A stretch of DNA of 64,000 nt, taken from contig NZ_CP047030.1 of assembly GCF_009796825.1 (NCBI RefSeq), positions 2,813,001 through 2,877,000 on the forward strand. Direction: 5' to 3'. The stretch's first letter is position 1; every line of letters starts with the position of its first letter. This document shows positions 42,862 to 51,915 of this stretch, piece by piece. The notes under the pieces were generated by a model. The model was not told where the DNA came from. It made no database searches and saw only the letters and a list, made by a program, of their open reading frames with translations. The stretch comes from Algibacter sp. L3A6 (GTDB taxonomy: Bacteria; Bacteroidota; Bacteroidia; Flavobacteriales; Flavobacteriaceae). Position numbers and translations under genes: made by a program.

Positions 42862-44193
42862 TTGAAACGTATTAAACCTTTTTACATACAAAACAGATTT
42901 TTCTACGGATGCCTGATTGTTATGGTCTTGTTTGTGTTAAGCTTTGTGTTTCCTAGGTTGTTTAATTTAGTGAAGTTGTTATTGCTATGTTTGTTTGCTC
43001 TTACGTTTTTAGATGCTATTTTATTATTCGTTGCAAAAAAAGGTATAAAAGGAAAACGAAATTTACCGGAAAAATTCTCTAATGGTGATCAAAATGCTAT
43101 TGGTGTTTCTATTGAAAACTTCTACACATTCCCTATTTTTATTAGAATTATAGATGAAATTCCTGTACAGTTTCAGGTGCGTGATTTCAAAATAGATAGA
43201 AAGTTAGATGCTTCTAGCTTAACAGAATTAGAGTACGAACTGCGCCCAACGGAGCGTGGAGAATATCAATTCGGGAAGCTTAATATTTATGCCACATCGG
43301 TTTTTGGATTAATTGCAAGACGCTTTTGGTTTGATGATGACCAAATGATTGCTACGTACCCAAGTTTTATTCAATTACGTAAATATAATTTGCTTGCCAT
43401 AAGTAATAATTTATTGCAGTATGGAGTTAAAAAAGTTAGGAAGTTAGGGCACACCATGGAATTTGAGCAGATTAAAGATTATGTTTTAGGTGATGATTTA
43501 CGAACCATAAATTGGAAGGCTACTGCCAAGAAAAACCAATTAATGGTGAATCAGTTTCAAGATGAAAAATCTCAGCCTATATATTCTGTAATCGATAAAG
43601 GCCGTGTTATGAAAATGCCTTTTGATGGCTTAACTTTACTAGATTATGCTATAAATGCTGCTTTGGTAATATCTAATGTGGCTTTAAAGAAACAAGATAA
43701 AGCCGGTATTTTTTCATTTTCCAAAAAAATAGAAAATAGAGTCGTTGCGGAGCGCAGAACATCTCAAATGAATTTGATTTTAGAGGCGCTTTACAACGTG
43801 AACACCGATTATTACGAAAGTGATTTTGGACGTTTGTATGCCGATGTAAAACGTAATATTACGCAACGAAGTCTTGTTTTACTATATACTAATTTTGAAA
43901 CCTTAGATGGTTTACACCGCCAATTACCTTATTTAAAAGGCATTGCTAAAAGTCATTTATTGGTAGTTATATTCTTTAAAAATACAGAGTTAGATAGTAT
44001 AATAGATGAAAAGGCCGAAACCGTTCAACAAGCTTATGATAAAGTAATAGCAGAGAAATTTGCTTTCGAAAAACGACTTATCGTAAATGAACTGAAGAAA
44101 TATGGTATTTATTCCATTTTAACAACTCCAGAAAATTTAACGATCGATACTATAAATAAATACTTAGAAATTAAAGCACGAGGCTTACTCTAG
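42862..44193 (+). CDS. DUF58-domain protein, partner of MoxR
   Basis: 443 residues from a TTG start at 42862, giving a leader with two membrane segments (FFYGCLIVMVLFVLSFVFPRLF, LLLLCLFALTFLDAILLFVA). The DUF58 block follows: LGHTMEFEQIKDYVLGDDLRTINWKATAKK, a von-Willebrand-A-like fold, with YSVIDKGRVMKMPF supplying the MIDAS-like start. It is separated from moxR by 89 nt containing TTCAGT-type microrepeats, and it ends in a strong bidirectional terminator. MoxR-DUF58 pairs are often a conserved two-component chaperone/substrate-adaptor unit. Confidence 0.92.
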   Translation: MKRIKPFYIQNRFFYGCLIVMVLFVLSFVFPRLFNLVKLLLLCLFALTFLDAILLFVAKKGIKGKRNLPEKFSNGDQNAIGVSIENFYTFPIFIRIIDEIPVQFQVRDFKIDRKLDASSLTELEYELRPTERGEYQFGKLNIYATSVFGLIARRFWFDDDQMIATYPSFIQLRKYNLLAISNNLLQYGVKKVRKLGHTMEFEQIKDYVLGDDLRTINWKATAKKNQLMVNQFQDEKSQPIYSVIDKGRVMKMPFDGLTLLDYAINAALVISNVALKKQDKAGIFSFSKKIENRVVAERRTSQMNLILEALYNVNTDYYESDFGRLYADVKRNITQRSLVLLYTNFETLDGLHRQLPYLKGIAKSHLLVVIFFKNTELDSIIDEKAETVQQAYDKVIAEKFAFEKRLIVNELKKYGIYSILTTPENLTIDTINKYLEIKARGLL

Positions 44194-44220
44194 ACTATTT
44201 ATTATCTTTTGGAATAAACT

Positions 44221-44260
44221 AAAATAGCGCTAAAACCTTTAGGTCTTAGCGCTATTTTTA
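44221..44260. terminator. Long bidirectional terminator closing the MoxR/DUF58 cluster
   Basis: AAAATAGCGCTAA (44221-44233) pairs with TTAGCGCTATTTT (44246-44258), and an inner ACCT/AGGT extends the stem. T-runs on both sides serve the convergent DUF58 and pepT genes. Confidence 0.93.
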
Positions 44261-44277
44261 TAAATAAATAGAAGTTC

Positions 44278-45522
44278 TTAGTTTTGAGCTTCTTCTGCTG
44301 TTAACTCTGCAATTTTACAAATGACTTCAGTAGCTTTTATAATGCTTTCTACAGGCACATATTCGTAACGCCCATGAAAGTTATGTCCACCAGCAAAAAT
44401 ATTAGGACAAGGTAAGCCCATGTAGCTTAATTGAGATCCGTCTGTACCACCTCTAATGGCTTTAATTAAAGGTTCAATATCTAGAGCTTTCATCGCTTTT
44501 TCTGCAACATCAACAATATGCATTACAGGTTCAATTTTTTCACGCATGTTAAAATACTGGTCCTTAATTTCTGTAGTAATCACTTCGTTTCCATATTGCG
44601 AATTAAGTTCAGCAGTAAGTTTTAGCATCACTTCTTTTCTAGCTTCAAAATGGCCACTATCATGATCGCGAATAATATATTTTAAAGTGGTTTCTTCAAC
44701 ATCACCTTCCATATTATGTAAATGGAAAAAACCTTGATAATCTGTAGTATGCTCAGGTGTTTCCATACGTGGTAGAGAATTAATAAACTCGGTAGCAATA
44801 TACATGGAGTTTATCATTTTGCCTTTAGCATAACCGGGATGCACAATTTTTCCTTTAATTTTTACAACGGCTCCGGCGGCATTAAAGTTTTCGTATTCTA
44901 ATTCACCAATTTGACTACCGTCCATAGTGTAGGCCCACTCGGCTCCAAATTTTTCAACATCAAATTTATGAGCACCTCTTCCAATTTCTTCATCTGGAGT
45001 AAATCCAACACGAATTTTTCCATGTTTAATTTCTGGGTGTTGCACTAAGTATTCCATGGCAGAAACAATTTCGCAAATTCCAGCTTTATCATCTGCACCT
45101 AAAAGTGTTGTGCCATCTGTGGTAATTATCGTTTGTCCTTTGTATTGTAATAAATCTTCAAAATAATCTGGAGATAGAATAATGTTTTCAGCTTCATTTA
45201 AAACAATATCTTTTCCATCGTAATTTTCGATAATTTGAGGTTTTACGTTTTTACCTGTAAAATCTGGCGATGTATCAAAATGAGAAATAAACCCAATAGT
45301 TGGTACATTGTGATCTACGTTGCTAGGCAATGTAGCCATAATGTATGCGTTTTCGTCGATGCTAACATCTTCTAAACCAATTTGTTTAAGTTCTTCGGCA
45401 AGTTTGTTAGCCAAATCCCATTGTTTTTCTGTACTTGGTGTAGTTTGAGATTCTGGATCAGACTCGGTATCCACAGTTACATAACCTACAAAACGTTTTA
45501 TGATATGTTCTTTTGAAATCAT
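44278..45522 (-). CDS. pepT: Peptidase T (aminotripeptidase)
   Basis: A 414-residue M20-family zinc peptidase that removes N-terminal residues from tripeptides. Signature motifs are ISHFDTSPDF (first metal His and Asp), LLGADDKAGI (bridging Asp), TPDEEIGRGAHKFD (catalytic Glu pair) and GGHNFHGRYEYVPVESI near the end (second metal His). The length is typical. A CAAAAATA element upstream (45577-45584, minus-strand TATTTTTG) is a candidate promoter. It converges with the DUF58 gene through a shared terminator. Confidence 0.96.
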   Translation of the reverse strand: MISKEHIIKRFVGYVTVDTESDPESQTTPSTEKQWDLANKLAEELKQIGLEDVSIDENAYIMATLPSNVDHNVPTIGFISHFDTSPDFTGKNVKPQIIENYDGKDIVLNEAENIILSPDYFEDLLQYKGQTIITTDGTTLLGADDKAGICEIVSAMEYLVQHPEIKHGKIRVGFTPDEEIGRGAHKFDVEKFGAEWAYTMDGSQIGELEYENFNAAGAVVKIKGKIVHPGYAKGKMINSMYIATEFINSLPRMETPEHTTDYQGFFHLHNMEGDVEETTLKYIIRDHDSGHFEARKEVMLKLTAELNSQYGNEVITTEIKDQYFNMREKIEPVMHIVDVAEKAMKALDIEPLIKAIRGGTDGSQLSYMGLPCPNIFAGGHNFHGRYEYVPVESIIKATEVICKIAELTAEEAQN

Positions 45523-45669
45523 TTTAGAAAAATTTTAATGTATTTGAGGGAAAAAATGTTCTTGATTTTAATATTTCAAAAATACGATTTTTAGCCATGA
45601 ATTCACGAATGTTTTCATTCAAATAATTAGGAGACAAGATTCAAATATTTAAATTTTCAGGCGTTAGAA

Positions 45670-45700
45670 TTGTTCAATTTTTTAATTAAACCTATTTTTG
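45670..45700 (+). promoter_or_regulatory. pyrD promoter: TTG - N20 - TATTTTTG
   Basis: TTG at 45670-45672 and TATTTTTG at 45693-45700 form a near-consensus flavobacterial promoter. Initiation would fall around 45707, just before the ATG at 45715. This excludes the longer reading frame, whose apparent TTG start is actually the -33 element. Confidence 0.75.
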
Positions 45701-45714
45701 CACAAATAATCCTG

Positions 45715-46749
45715 ATGTACAAACAATTACTGCGCCCGATATTTTTTTCTTTCGATCCTGAAAAAATTCACCATTTTACATTTTCATTAGTAAAATTCAC
45801 TTCTAAAATCCCTGGTTTTAAATCTATATACAGGAGTTTATATGTTATAGAAAACCCTAAATTAGAGCGAAATGTATTTGGGTTAACTTTTAAAAACCCT
45901 GTGGGATTAGCTGCAGGTTTTGATAAAAATGCCGTGCTTTACAATGAATTGGCAAACTTTGGATTTGGTTTTATTGAAATAGGCACTGTAACTCTAAAAG
46001 CGCAAGAGGGAAATCCAAAAAAGCGTTTATTTCGTTTAAAAGATGATCAAGGTATTATTAACCGAATGGGTTTTAATAATGAAGGCTTACAAGCGGCTAT
46101 TGTTCAACTTAAAAAGAATAAGGGAAAACTTGTTATTGGTGGAAATATTGGTAAAAATACGCAAACAAAACCTGAAGATTATACTAAAGATTATTTAGAG
46201 TGTTTTAACGCCTTGCACCCTTATGTAGATTATTTTGTACTTAACGTGAGTTGCCCTAATGTGGGATCGCATGCTAAGTTGAATGATAAAGATTATTTAG
46301 AAGAATTAATTGGAGCGGTACAAAAAGCCAATGGCACGTTTGCAACTCAAAAGCCTATCGTTTTAAAAATTGCACCAGATTTAAATAATGCGCAGTTAGA
46401 CGAGATTATCGAATTGGTAAAAGAAACGAATTTAGATGGTGTAATTGCAAGTAATACCTCTATGGATAGAAGTGGTTTAAAAGCTTCTTCTGAGCGTTTA
46501 GAAAGTATTGGTAATGGTGGTTTAAGCGGACAACCTGTAAAGGATAAAAGTACAGCCGTTATTAAATATTTATCTGAAAAGAGTAATAAAGCCTTTCCTA
46601 TTATTGGAGTAGGTGGTGTACATTCTGCTAAAGATGCTTTAGAGAAAATTGACGCAGGCGCCGATTTAGTTCAAATTTATACCGGATTTATTTATGAAGG
46701 TCCTAGTTTGGTGAAACAAATTAATAAAGCAATTTTGAATAGAGGTTAG
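45715..46749 (+). CDS. pyrD: Quinone-dependent dihydroorotate dehydrogenase (class 2)
   Basis: 344 residues. It oxidises dihydroorotate to orotate in pyrimidine synthesis, passing electrons to the quinone pool at the inner membrane. The N-terminal helix (MYKQLLRPIFFSFDPEKIHHFTFSL) is the class 2 membrane-associated extension. FMN/active-site motifs are NPVGLAAGFDKNAV, FIEIGTVTLKAQEGNPKKRLFRL, NVSCPNVGSH (class 2 uses the conserved Ser) and IGVGGVHSAKDALEKI. The ATG at 45715 matches the family N-terminus and lies downstream of the promoter; an upstream TTG is part of that promoter. It ends exactly where the next, opposite gene ends. Confidence 0.95.
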   Translation: MYKQLLRPIFFSFDPEKIHHFTFSLVKFTSKIPGFKSIYRSLYVIENPKLERNVFGLTFKNPVGLAAGFDKNAVLYNELANFGFGFIEIGTVTLKAQEGNPKKRLFRLKDDQGIINRMGFNNEGLQAAIVQLKKNKGKLVIGGNIGKNTQTKPEDYTKDYLECFNALHPYVDYFVLNVSCPNVGSHAKLNDKDYLEELIGAVQKANGTFATQKPIVLKIAPDLNNAQLDEIIELVKETNLDGVIASNTSMDRSGLKASSERLESIGNGGLSGQPVKDKSTAVIKYLSEKSNKAFPIIGVGGVHSAKDALEKIDAGADLVQIYTGFIYEGPSLVKQINKAILNRG

Positions 46750-47934
46750 TTATTTAACAAACCTTCTAGTTACAGTAGAATTCCCGTTTTGGAGTTGTAG
46801 AATATAACTTCCTGCAGGTAAATTATTTACATTAATTTCATTGTTTTCAACAGAACCATTTGCCAAGGCTTGACCTTGTAGATTAACGATTCTGAAACTT
46901 ATTGCTGTTTCTATATTGGTAGACGATAGGTATATGTTACCATTTTGCACCGGATTAGGATAAAGCTTAACCGCAGCTAAACTCTCTTTATCGTAGGCTT
47001 CTTCCTCTATAACTATTTCTGGAACAACGCCAGGCTGTGTAAATCTATTTTTTTCTAAATTGAAATAGGTATACATGCGTATTATTTGTTCCGTAGAAAA
47101 ATAAGTTCTACAAGCTTTTAACGAATACGACATCATATTGCTAGTATCAGGCTTAAAAGTATCTCCATTAGCATCGGTAGCTGTGCCTGTATAGTTGCAA
47201 AAATTATCAACGTTATCGCTAGATAATCCCGGGTCTGCAGGAGTATCGCATATGCCATCGCCATCGGTATCGCAGTTGCTACCATCAACCAATTCTGTAG
47301 TTAATTGTGTATTGCTAACACCATGTGTATGTACTAAAGATAGAATATGTCCAATTTCGTGCGCTAATGTAGAATCGTTTATAGAACAGCTATTTTTCAC
47401 AACTATAATATCTCTATTATCCGCATTATCGCTATAACCACAAATAGAAGATTTTGAGGTGTTTGTTAAATATTCAGCAAAATAAACGTTTAAAATACCA
47501 GGGGTATAGTGGTTCTCTAATAAAGTTTTTTCGTCACCTTTTTCAAACTGCATTAATTCACTATCGTCGATATAATCAACACCTTCATAAAGTATAAAGT
47601 TTACAAGGGCACCATCAAACATGTTGTTTAAGTTTTGAAATGCTTTTTCTAAATCATAAGCACGTAAACCACCAGAACCATTAGAATAACGAATGGCGTG
47701 AACTTTTATGTAAACATCTTGAGCACTTGGTACATCTCCTTTACTATTAGCAGATCGTTGTTGAAGCATCGATTGTTTAGCAGCTTGGAGTTCGGCTTTA
47801 TGAGTTTTGAAATAATTTAAAGTTTCGGGAGAAGTCACCGTTTGGCACTCTTGTACAACTTCATTTTGTCCATAGCTCAATACGCTAACGAACAATGTAA
47901 AGATGAATGTAAAAAGTAATGATGCTTTATTCAC
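46750..47934 (-). CDS. Secreted M43-like zinc metalloprotease with T9SS type A sorting domain
   Basis: 394 residues from a GTG start. The signal peptide is MNKASLLFTFIFTLFVSVLSYGQ. The metzincin zinc site is H192-EIGH-H196 with a third His at 202 (HEIGHILSLVH), differing from the usual HExxHxxGxxH by Ser at the Gly position. A Met-turn-like MMSYSLKACRTYFSTEQI follows, as in pappalysin/cytophagalysin (M43). A type A sorting domain ends the protein (KLYPNPVQNGNIYLSS ... GSYILQLQNGN). Its stop codon abuts that of pyrD with no base between, so the two transcripts must converge. Confidence 0.9.
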   Translation of the reverse strand: MNKASLLFTFIFTLFVSVLSYGQNEVVQECQTVTSPETLNYFKTHKAELQAAKQSMLQQRSANSKGDVPSAQDVYIKVHAIRYSNGSGGLRAYDLEKAFQNLNNMFDGALVNFILYEGVDYIDDSELMQFEKGDEKTLLENHYTPGILNVYFAEYLTNTSKSSICGYSDNADNRDIIVVKNSCSINDSTLAHEIGHILSLVHTHGVSNTQLTTELVDGSNCDTDGDGICDTPADPGLSSDNVDNFCNYTGTATDANGDTFKPDTSNMMSYSLKACRTYFSTEQIIRMYTYFNLEKNRFTQPGVVPEIVIEEEAYDKESLAAVKLYPNPVQNGNIYLSSTNIETAISFRIVNLQGQALANGSVENNEINVNNLPAGSYILQLQNGNSTVTRRFVK

Positions 47935-48341
47935 GTATGGTATTTAGGTTTGGGGTAATTTTTAATCAAATGTATTTCATAATTCGGATTAGTAAGAATA
48001 AAAACGTTATACACATTAATATACTCGTTCAGTGTACCAAAAGGTTAATTTTTAGGTTGAAAGGTGTTAAATTTTAACATTATTTATAGGTGTAATCTTT
48101 TATAAATGAAGGGTCTAGGTTTTGTAGTCTTGCAGATTGGTTTATGCTTTTTAAGTTAAAAGAGTGAAAATGGGTTTCGTTTTTATGTAAATAATGGGTC
48201 TTTAGAATGTTATGTGTTTTTGAAGTTTCTTTAAGAAGTCGTTTTATCATTTACATTTTTAGAGAACCTAAAACAAGACTTCTATCTATTCTTTTTTCAG
48301 AAAAATAATAGTATTTTTAACAACTATATTTTTAACTGTTT
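47935..48341. other. 407-nt divergent spacer, no gene seen
   Basis: AT-rich. A CAAATGTA element (47967-47974, minus-strand TACATTTG) is a candidate promoter for the metalloprotease. No structured repeat, reading frame or terminator is visible; the promoter for the HMG-CoA-lyase-like gene is not evident. Confidence 0.5.
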
Positions 48342-49205
48342 ATGCAAAAACCCGTAAAAATTATTGAGTGCCCTCGTGATGCTATGCAAGGTATTAAGGC
48401 TTTTATTCCAACGGAAAAAAAAGTGCAATACATTCAGTCGCTTTTGCGTGTGGGCTTCGATACTATTGATGTTGGGAGTTTTGTATCTCCCAAAGCTATT
48501 CCGCAAATGGTCGATACATCAAAGGTTTTAGAGCAGTTAGATTTAAGTAAAACTACTAGTAAATTATTAGCCATTATTGCTAATACTCGCGGTGCTATAG
48601 ATGCGTGTCAGGAAAACGTTATAGATTATTTAGGATATCCATTTTCGATTTCAGAGAATTTCCAAATGCGTAATACCCATAAAACCATAGCAGAATCTGT
48701 GGTGACACTTTCTGAAATTTTAGAGCATGCAGATAAAGCTAGTAAGGAAGTTGTAGTCTATATTTCTATGGGGTTCGGAAATCCGTATGGTGATCCTTGG
48801 AATGTAGATATAGTAGGCGAGTGGACAGAGAAATTAGCCAATATGGGTGTTAAAATACTTTCTTTAAGTGATACTGTTGGCACATCAGATCCGGAAAGTA
48901 TTAATTACTTATTTTCAAATTTAATTCCTAAATACCCAGAGATTGAGTTTGGTGCACACTTACATACCACGCCAACGAGTTGGTTTGAAAAGGTAGATGC
49001 GGCTTACAAAGCGGGATGTTACCGATTTGATGGAGCTATACAAGGTTTTGGTGGTTGCCCAATGGCAAAAGATGAATTAACAGGAAATATGCCAACCGAA
49101 AAATTACTATCGTATTTTACTTCACAAAAAAACAATGATTTAAACGCGCTTAGTTTTGAAAGTGCTTATAATGAAGCTTCAAAAATCTTCAAAGTTTATC
49201 ATTAA
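48342..49205 (+). CDS. HMG-CoA lyase family enzyme
   Basis: A 287-residue TIM-barrel lyase of the HMGL-like group. Motifs are IIECPRDAMQGIKAFIP (catalytic Arg/Asp and divalent metal), DVGSFVSPKAIPQMVDTSKVL, GAHLHTTPTSWF (metal His pair) and GFGGCPMAKDELTGNMPTEKL, with the mobile-loop Cys. Canonical members split HMG-CoA to acetoacetate and acetyl-CoA in leucine degradation; bacterial relatives also cleave other acyl-CoAs, and no leucine-catabolic neighbours are present, so the substrate is left open. Confidence 0.9.
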   Translation: MQKPVKIIECPRDAMQGIKAFIPTEKKVQYIQSLLRVGFDTIDVGSFVSPKAIPQMVDTSKVLEQLDLSKTTSKLLAIIANTRGAIDACQENVIDYLGYPFSISENFQMRNTHKTIAESVVTLSEILEHADKASKEVVVYISMGFGNPYGDPWNVDIVGEWTEKLANMGVKILSLSDTVGTSDPESINYLFSNLIPKYPEIEFGAHLHTTPTSWFEKVDAAYKAGCYRFDGAIQGFGGCPMAKDELTGNMPTEKLLSYFTSQKNNDLNALSFESAYNEASKIFKVYH

Positions 49206-49415
49206 TTTTGAAATTCTTACTTATAAAAAGTGAGATAAATCTTAATTTTTAGTTTTAAAATTGTCTTAGATACCGAGGCGCTTATTGTTATATGTAAAAA
49301 TTACAAGTAATTTATTTTCATCATTCTATGCTTTGTAAACGCTTGATATATCTACCTTTTTCCCTATTTACATGAAATCATGTATTTCTTTATTTTAATT
49401 TGTTCTAAATAAACT

Positions 49416-49445
49416 TTGTTGAAGTTATTCTGTGTTTTATATTTG
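49416..49445 (+). promoter_or_regulatory. Promoter of the iron-type locus: TTG - N19 - TATATTTG
   Basis: TTG at 49416-49418 (another at 49419-49421) and TATATTTG at 49438-49445 match the flavobacterial consensus spacing exactly. It lies 54 nt before the ATG of the DUF4856 gene. No Fur-type inverted repeat is obvious. Confidence 0.75.
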
Positions 49446-49499
49446 CAACTTCAAATTAAAAATTATTTGTAATAAGTCTAAATAAAACAATAACTTATA

Positions 49500-50696
49500 A
49501 TGAAAAAAATAGTATTCAGTCTTTTTGTAGCATCAGCATTATTTCAATCTTGTTCAAGTGATGACGATGGAGGTGAAACTTCTCAAGTAGAAGCACCAAC
49601 AACTTATACCTTTTTAAGAGATGGAAATTCGTCGGTAAGTTATAGCGGACAAACCACAAGAATTTTAATGGCAGAAGAATTAGTTTCTGGATTAAAAGTA
49701 GAAACGAATACAGAAGCGACTTTAGACGCTATGTTTGCTCACGTAGAAGGAGCAAGTGATTTTAGTGATGCAGATTTAAACGCATCAGATAAAAGTGTAC
49801 GTAGTAAAGTAGCTGCTTCAACAGATTTTTTCTCTGCTAACACTACAGAAGCTAACGAAATTAAAGCCGATTTTGATGGATGGATTGCATCGCAAGTAAA
49901 TGATGTTTTTCCAAACTGGAGTTTTACAGCAGCAGCAGGAGAGGCAGGCGCTTTACAACAAGCTGGTGGTGGTACAACCCGTTACTTAAACGAAAAAGGA
50001 TTAGAATACAACCAAGCTTTTGCTAAAGGTTTAATTGGTGGATTAATGATCGATCAAATCCTTAACAACTACTTAAGCCCAGCAGTTTTAGATGCAGGTA
50101 CAAATGTTGAAGACAATAACAATGTGGTTTTAGAAGAAGGTAAAACATACACTTCTATGGAGCATAAATGGGATGAAGCTTTTGGATACTTATACGGTAG
50201 CGAAGCAGATGCTGCTAATCCTGTTTTAGATGTAGATCAGTTTTTAAGTGAATATTTAGATCGCGTTGAAGCAGACGAAGATTTTGCAGGTATCGCTACT
50301 AAAATATACAATGCTTTTATATTAGGTCGTGCTGCAATTGTAGCTAACAACTATACAGTTCGTGATGCTCAAGCAGAGATTATTAAAGAAAATATTTCAG
50401 TAATACCAGCAGTTAGAGCGGTATACTATTTACAGTCTGGAAAAAATAATTTAGGTGTAGATAATGCATCTGCATTTCATGGTTTATCTGAAGCTTACGG
50501 ATTTATTTACAGCCTTCAATTTACAAGACAACCAAATTCAACATCACCTTATTTAACAAAAACAGAAGTAGATGCTTATTTAGAAACGCTTATGGAAGGT
50601 AATGGTTTCTGGGATGTTACGACTAATACTTTAGATGAAATTTCAGATGAGATTTCTGCTAAATTTGGTTTCACAACAGAAGAAGCCTCTAACTAG
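49500..50696 (+). CDS. DUF4856-domain lipoprotein of the imelysin locus
   Basis: A 398-residue lipoprotein (SLFVASALFQSCSSDDDGG, lipid Cys 19). The mature part matches DUF4856 in style: PTTYTFLRDGNSSVSYSGQTTRI near the start, then GVEYNQAF-like GLEYNQAFAKGLIGGLMIDQIL, and EHKWDEAFGYLYG, followed by helical repeats to the C-terminus. DUF4856 proteins are regularly encoded next to imelysin and TonB receptors. A cell-surface iron-related binding function is inferred from that pairing, not known. First gene of the locus, with a consensus promoter. Confidence 0.88.
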   Translation: MKKIVFSLFVASALFQSCSSDDDGGETSQVEAPTTYTFLRDGNSSVSYSGQTTRILMAEELVSGLKVETNTEATLDAMFAHVEGASDFSDADLNASDKSVRSKVAASTDFFSANTTEANEIKADFDGWIASQVNDVFPNWSFTAAAGEAGALQQAGGGTTRYLNEKGLEYNQAFAKGLIGGLMIDQILNNYLSPAVLDAGTNVEDNNNVVLEEGKTYTSMEHKWDEAFGYLYGSEADAANPVLDVDQFLSEYLDRVEADEDFAGIATKIYNAFILGRAAIVANNYTVRDAQAEIIKENISVIPAVRAVYYLQSGKNNLGVDNASAFHGLSEAYGFIYSLQFTRQPNSTSPYLTKTEVDAYLETLMEGNGFWDVTTNTLDEISDEISAKFGFTTEEASN

Positions 50697-50731
50697 AAAC
50701 TTTAGTTTTTAGAATTAAAACAACGTGTAGT

Positions 50732-51829
50732 ATGATTAAAAATATTTTTTTAGCAGTAATAGCCTTAACATTTATAGTGGCATGTAGTTCATCATCATCA
50801 GATGATACTCCATCGGTAAGTCCTGATAATTTTGATAGAGGTGCATTATTAACCAATTTGGCAGATAATATCATTATTCCTGCGTATCAAGATTTATCTA
50901 CTAAATTAGAAACTTTAACGGCAGATAAAGATGCTTTTATTGCGGATGCAAATCAAACTAATTTAGATAACTTAAGAGCATCTTGGTTAGAAGCTTATAA
51001 AGTTTGGCAACATGTTGAAATGTTTAATATTGGTAAAGCTGAAGAGTTAACCTATAGTTTTCAAATGAATATCTATCCGGTTTCTACAACAGATGTTGAA
51101 GCTAATATTTCTGCTGGAAATGCCGATTTAACGCACGTTAATAATAACGATGCCGTTGGTTTCCCTGCTGTAGATTATATGCTTTACGGTGTTGCAGACA
51201 GTGATGCTGCTATTTTAACTAAGTATGAAGATGATAAGTATAAAGCTTATTTATCAGATTTAGTAAACCAAATGGAAAGCTTAACCGAAACAGTTTTAAC
51301 AGATTGGACTTCTAATTACCGTGCAACTTTTGTTAGCTCGACTTCCAATACAGTAACGAGTTCTTTAAATAAGTTTGTAAACGATTATATCTTTTACTTC
51401 GAAAAAAGTTTAAGAGCGAATAAGTTTGGAATTCCAGGAGGTGTTTTTTCAACAGATCCTTTACCTGAAAAGGTAGAAGCTTTCTATAATCAAGAAGTTT
51501 CAAAAACATTAGCTTTAGAAGCTTTAACAGCTTTTCAAAATACATTAAACGGTACTTATTATAGTTCTAGTGCTACTGGCGAAAGTTTTAAAACCTATTT
51601 AACTGAATTGGAACGTACCGATTTAAGTACTTTATTAAATACAAGAATAGATGCAGCAAGAGCAAAAATTAATCTTTTAGATGATAATTTTTACTCACAA
51701 GTAAATAGCGATAATGTTAAAATGACAGAAGCTTATGATGCTTTACAATTAGTAGTAGTATCATTAAAAGTAGATATGCTGCAAGCTTTCAATGTGAGCG
51801 TCGATTATGTTGATGCCGATGGCGATTAA
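50732..51829 (+). CDS. Imelysin-family (peptidase M75-like) lipoprotein
   Basis: A 365-residue lipoprotein (AVIALTFIVACSSSSSDD, lipid Cys 18). Imelysin-type helical bundle with the HxxE site in WLEAYKVWQHVEMFNIGKAEEL and the GFPAVDYMLYG motif in the second half. Imelysins are iron-regulated periplasmic or surface proteins in which peptidase activity has not been generally shown; a role in iron capture is favoured. Gap of 35 nt after DUF4856, so the two are co-transcribed; a terminator follows. Confidence 0.93.
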   Translation: MIKNIFLAVIALTFIVACSSSSSDDTPSVSPDNFDRGALLTNLADNIIIPAYQDLSTKLETLTADKDAFIADANQTNLDNLRASWLEAYKVWQHVEMFNIGKAEELTYSFQMNIYPVSTTDVEANISAGNADLTHVNNNDAVGFPAVDYMLYGVADSDAAILTKYEDDKYKAYLSDLVNQMESLTETVLTDWTSNYRATFVSSTSNTVTSSLNKFVNDYIFYFEKSLRANKFGIPGGVFSTDPLPEKVEAFYNQEVSKTLALEALTAFQNTLNGTYYSSSATGESFKTYLTELERTDLSTLLNTRIDAARAKINLLDDNFYSQVNSDNVKMTEAYDALQLVVVSLKVDMLQAFNVSVDYVDADGD

Positions 51830-51847
51830 AAACATATAAACATTACT

Positions 51848-51882
51848 AAAAAGGTTGTCTATTAAAAAAGACAACCTTTTTT
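51848..51882 (+). terminator. Rho-independent terminator after the imelysin gene
   Basis: AAAAAGGTTGTCT (51848-51860) pairs with AGACAACCTTTTT (51869-51881). It divides the locus into DUF4856-imelysin and HTTM-TonB halves, perhaps allowing only partial read-through. Confidence 0.9.
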
Positions 51883-51915
51883 GCGTATCACTAAATTCAA
51901 AAGGCATACTTTTTA

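Noticed and set aside
45670..45714. 45-nt N-terminal extension of pyrD from a TTG
   Set aside because: The TTG and following TATTTTTG form a promoter, and the family N-terminus begins at the ATG at 45715.
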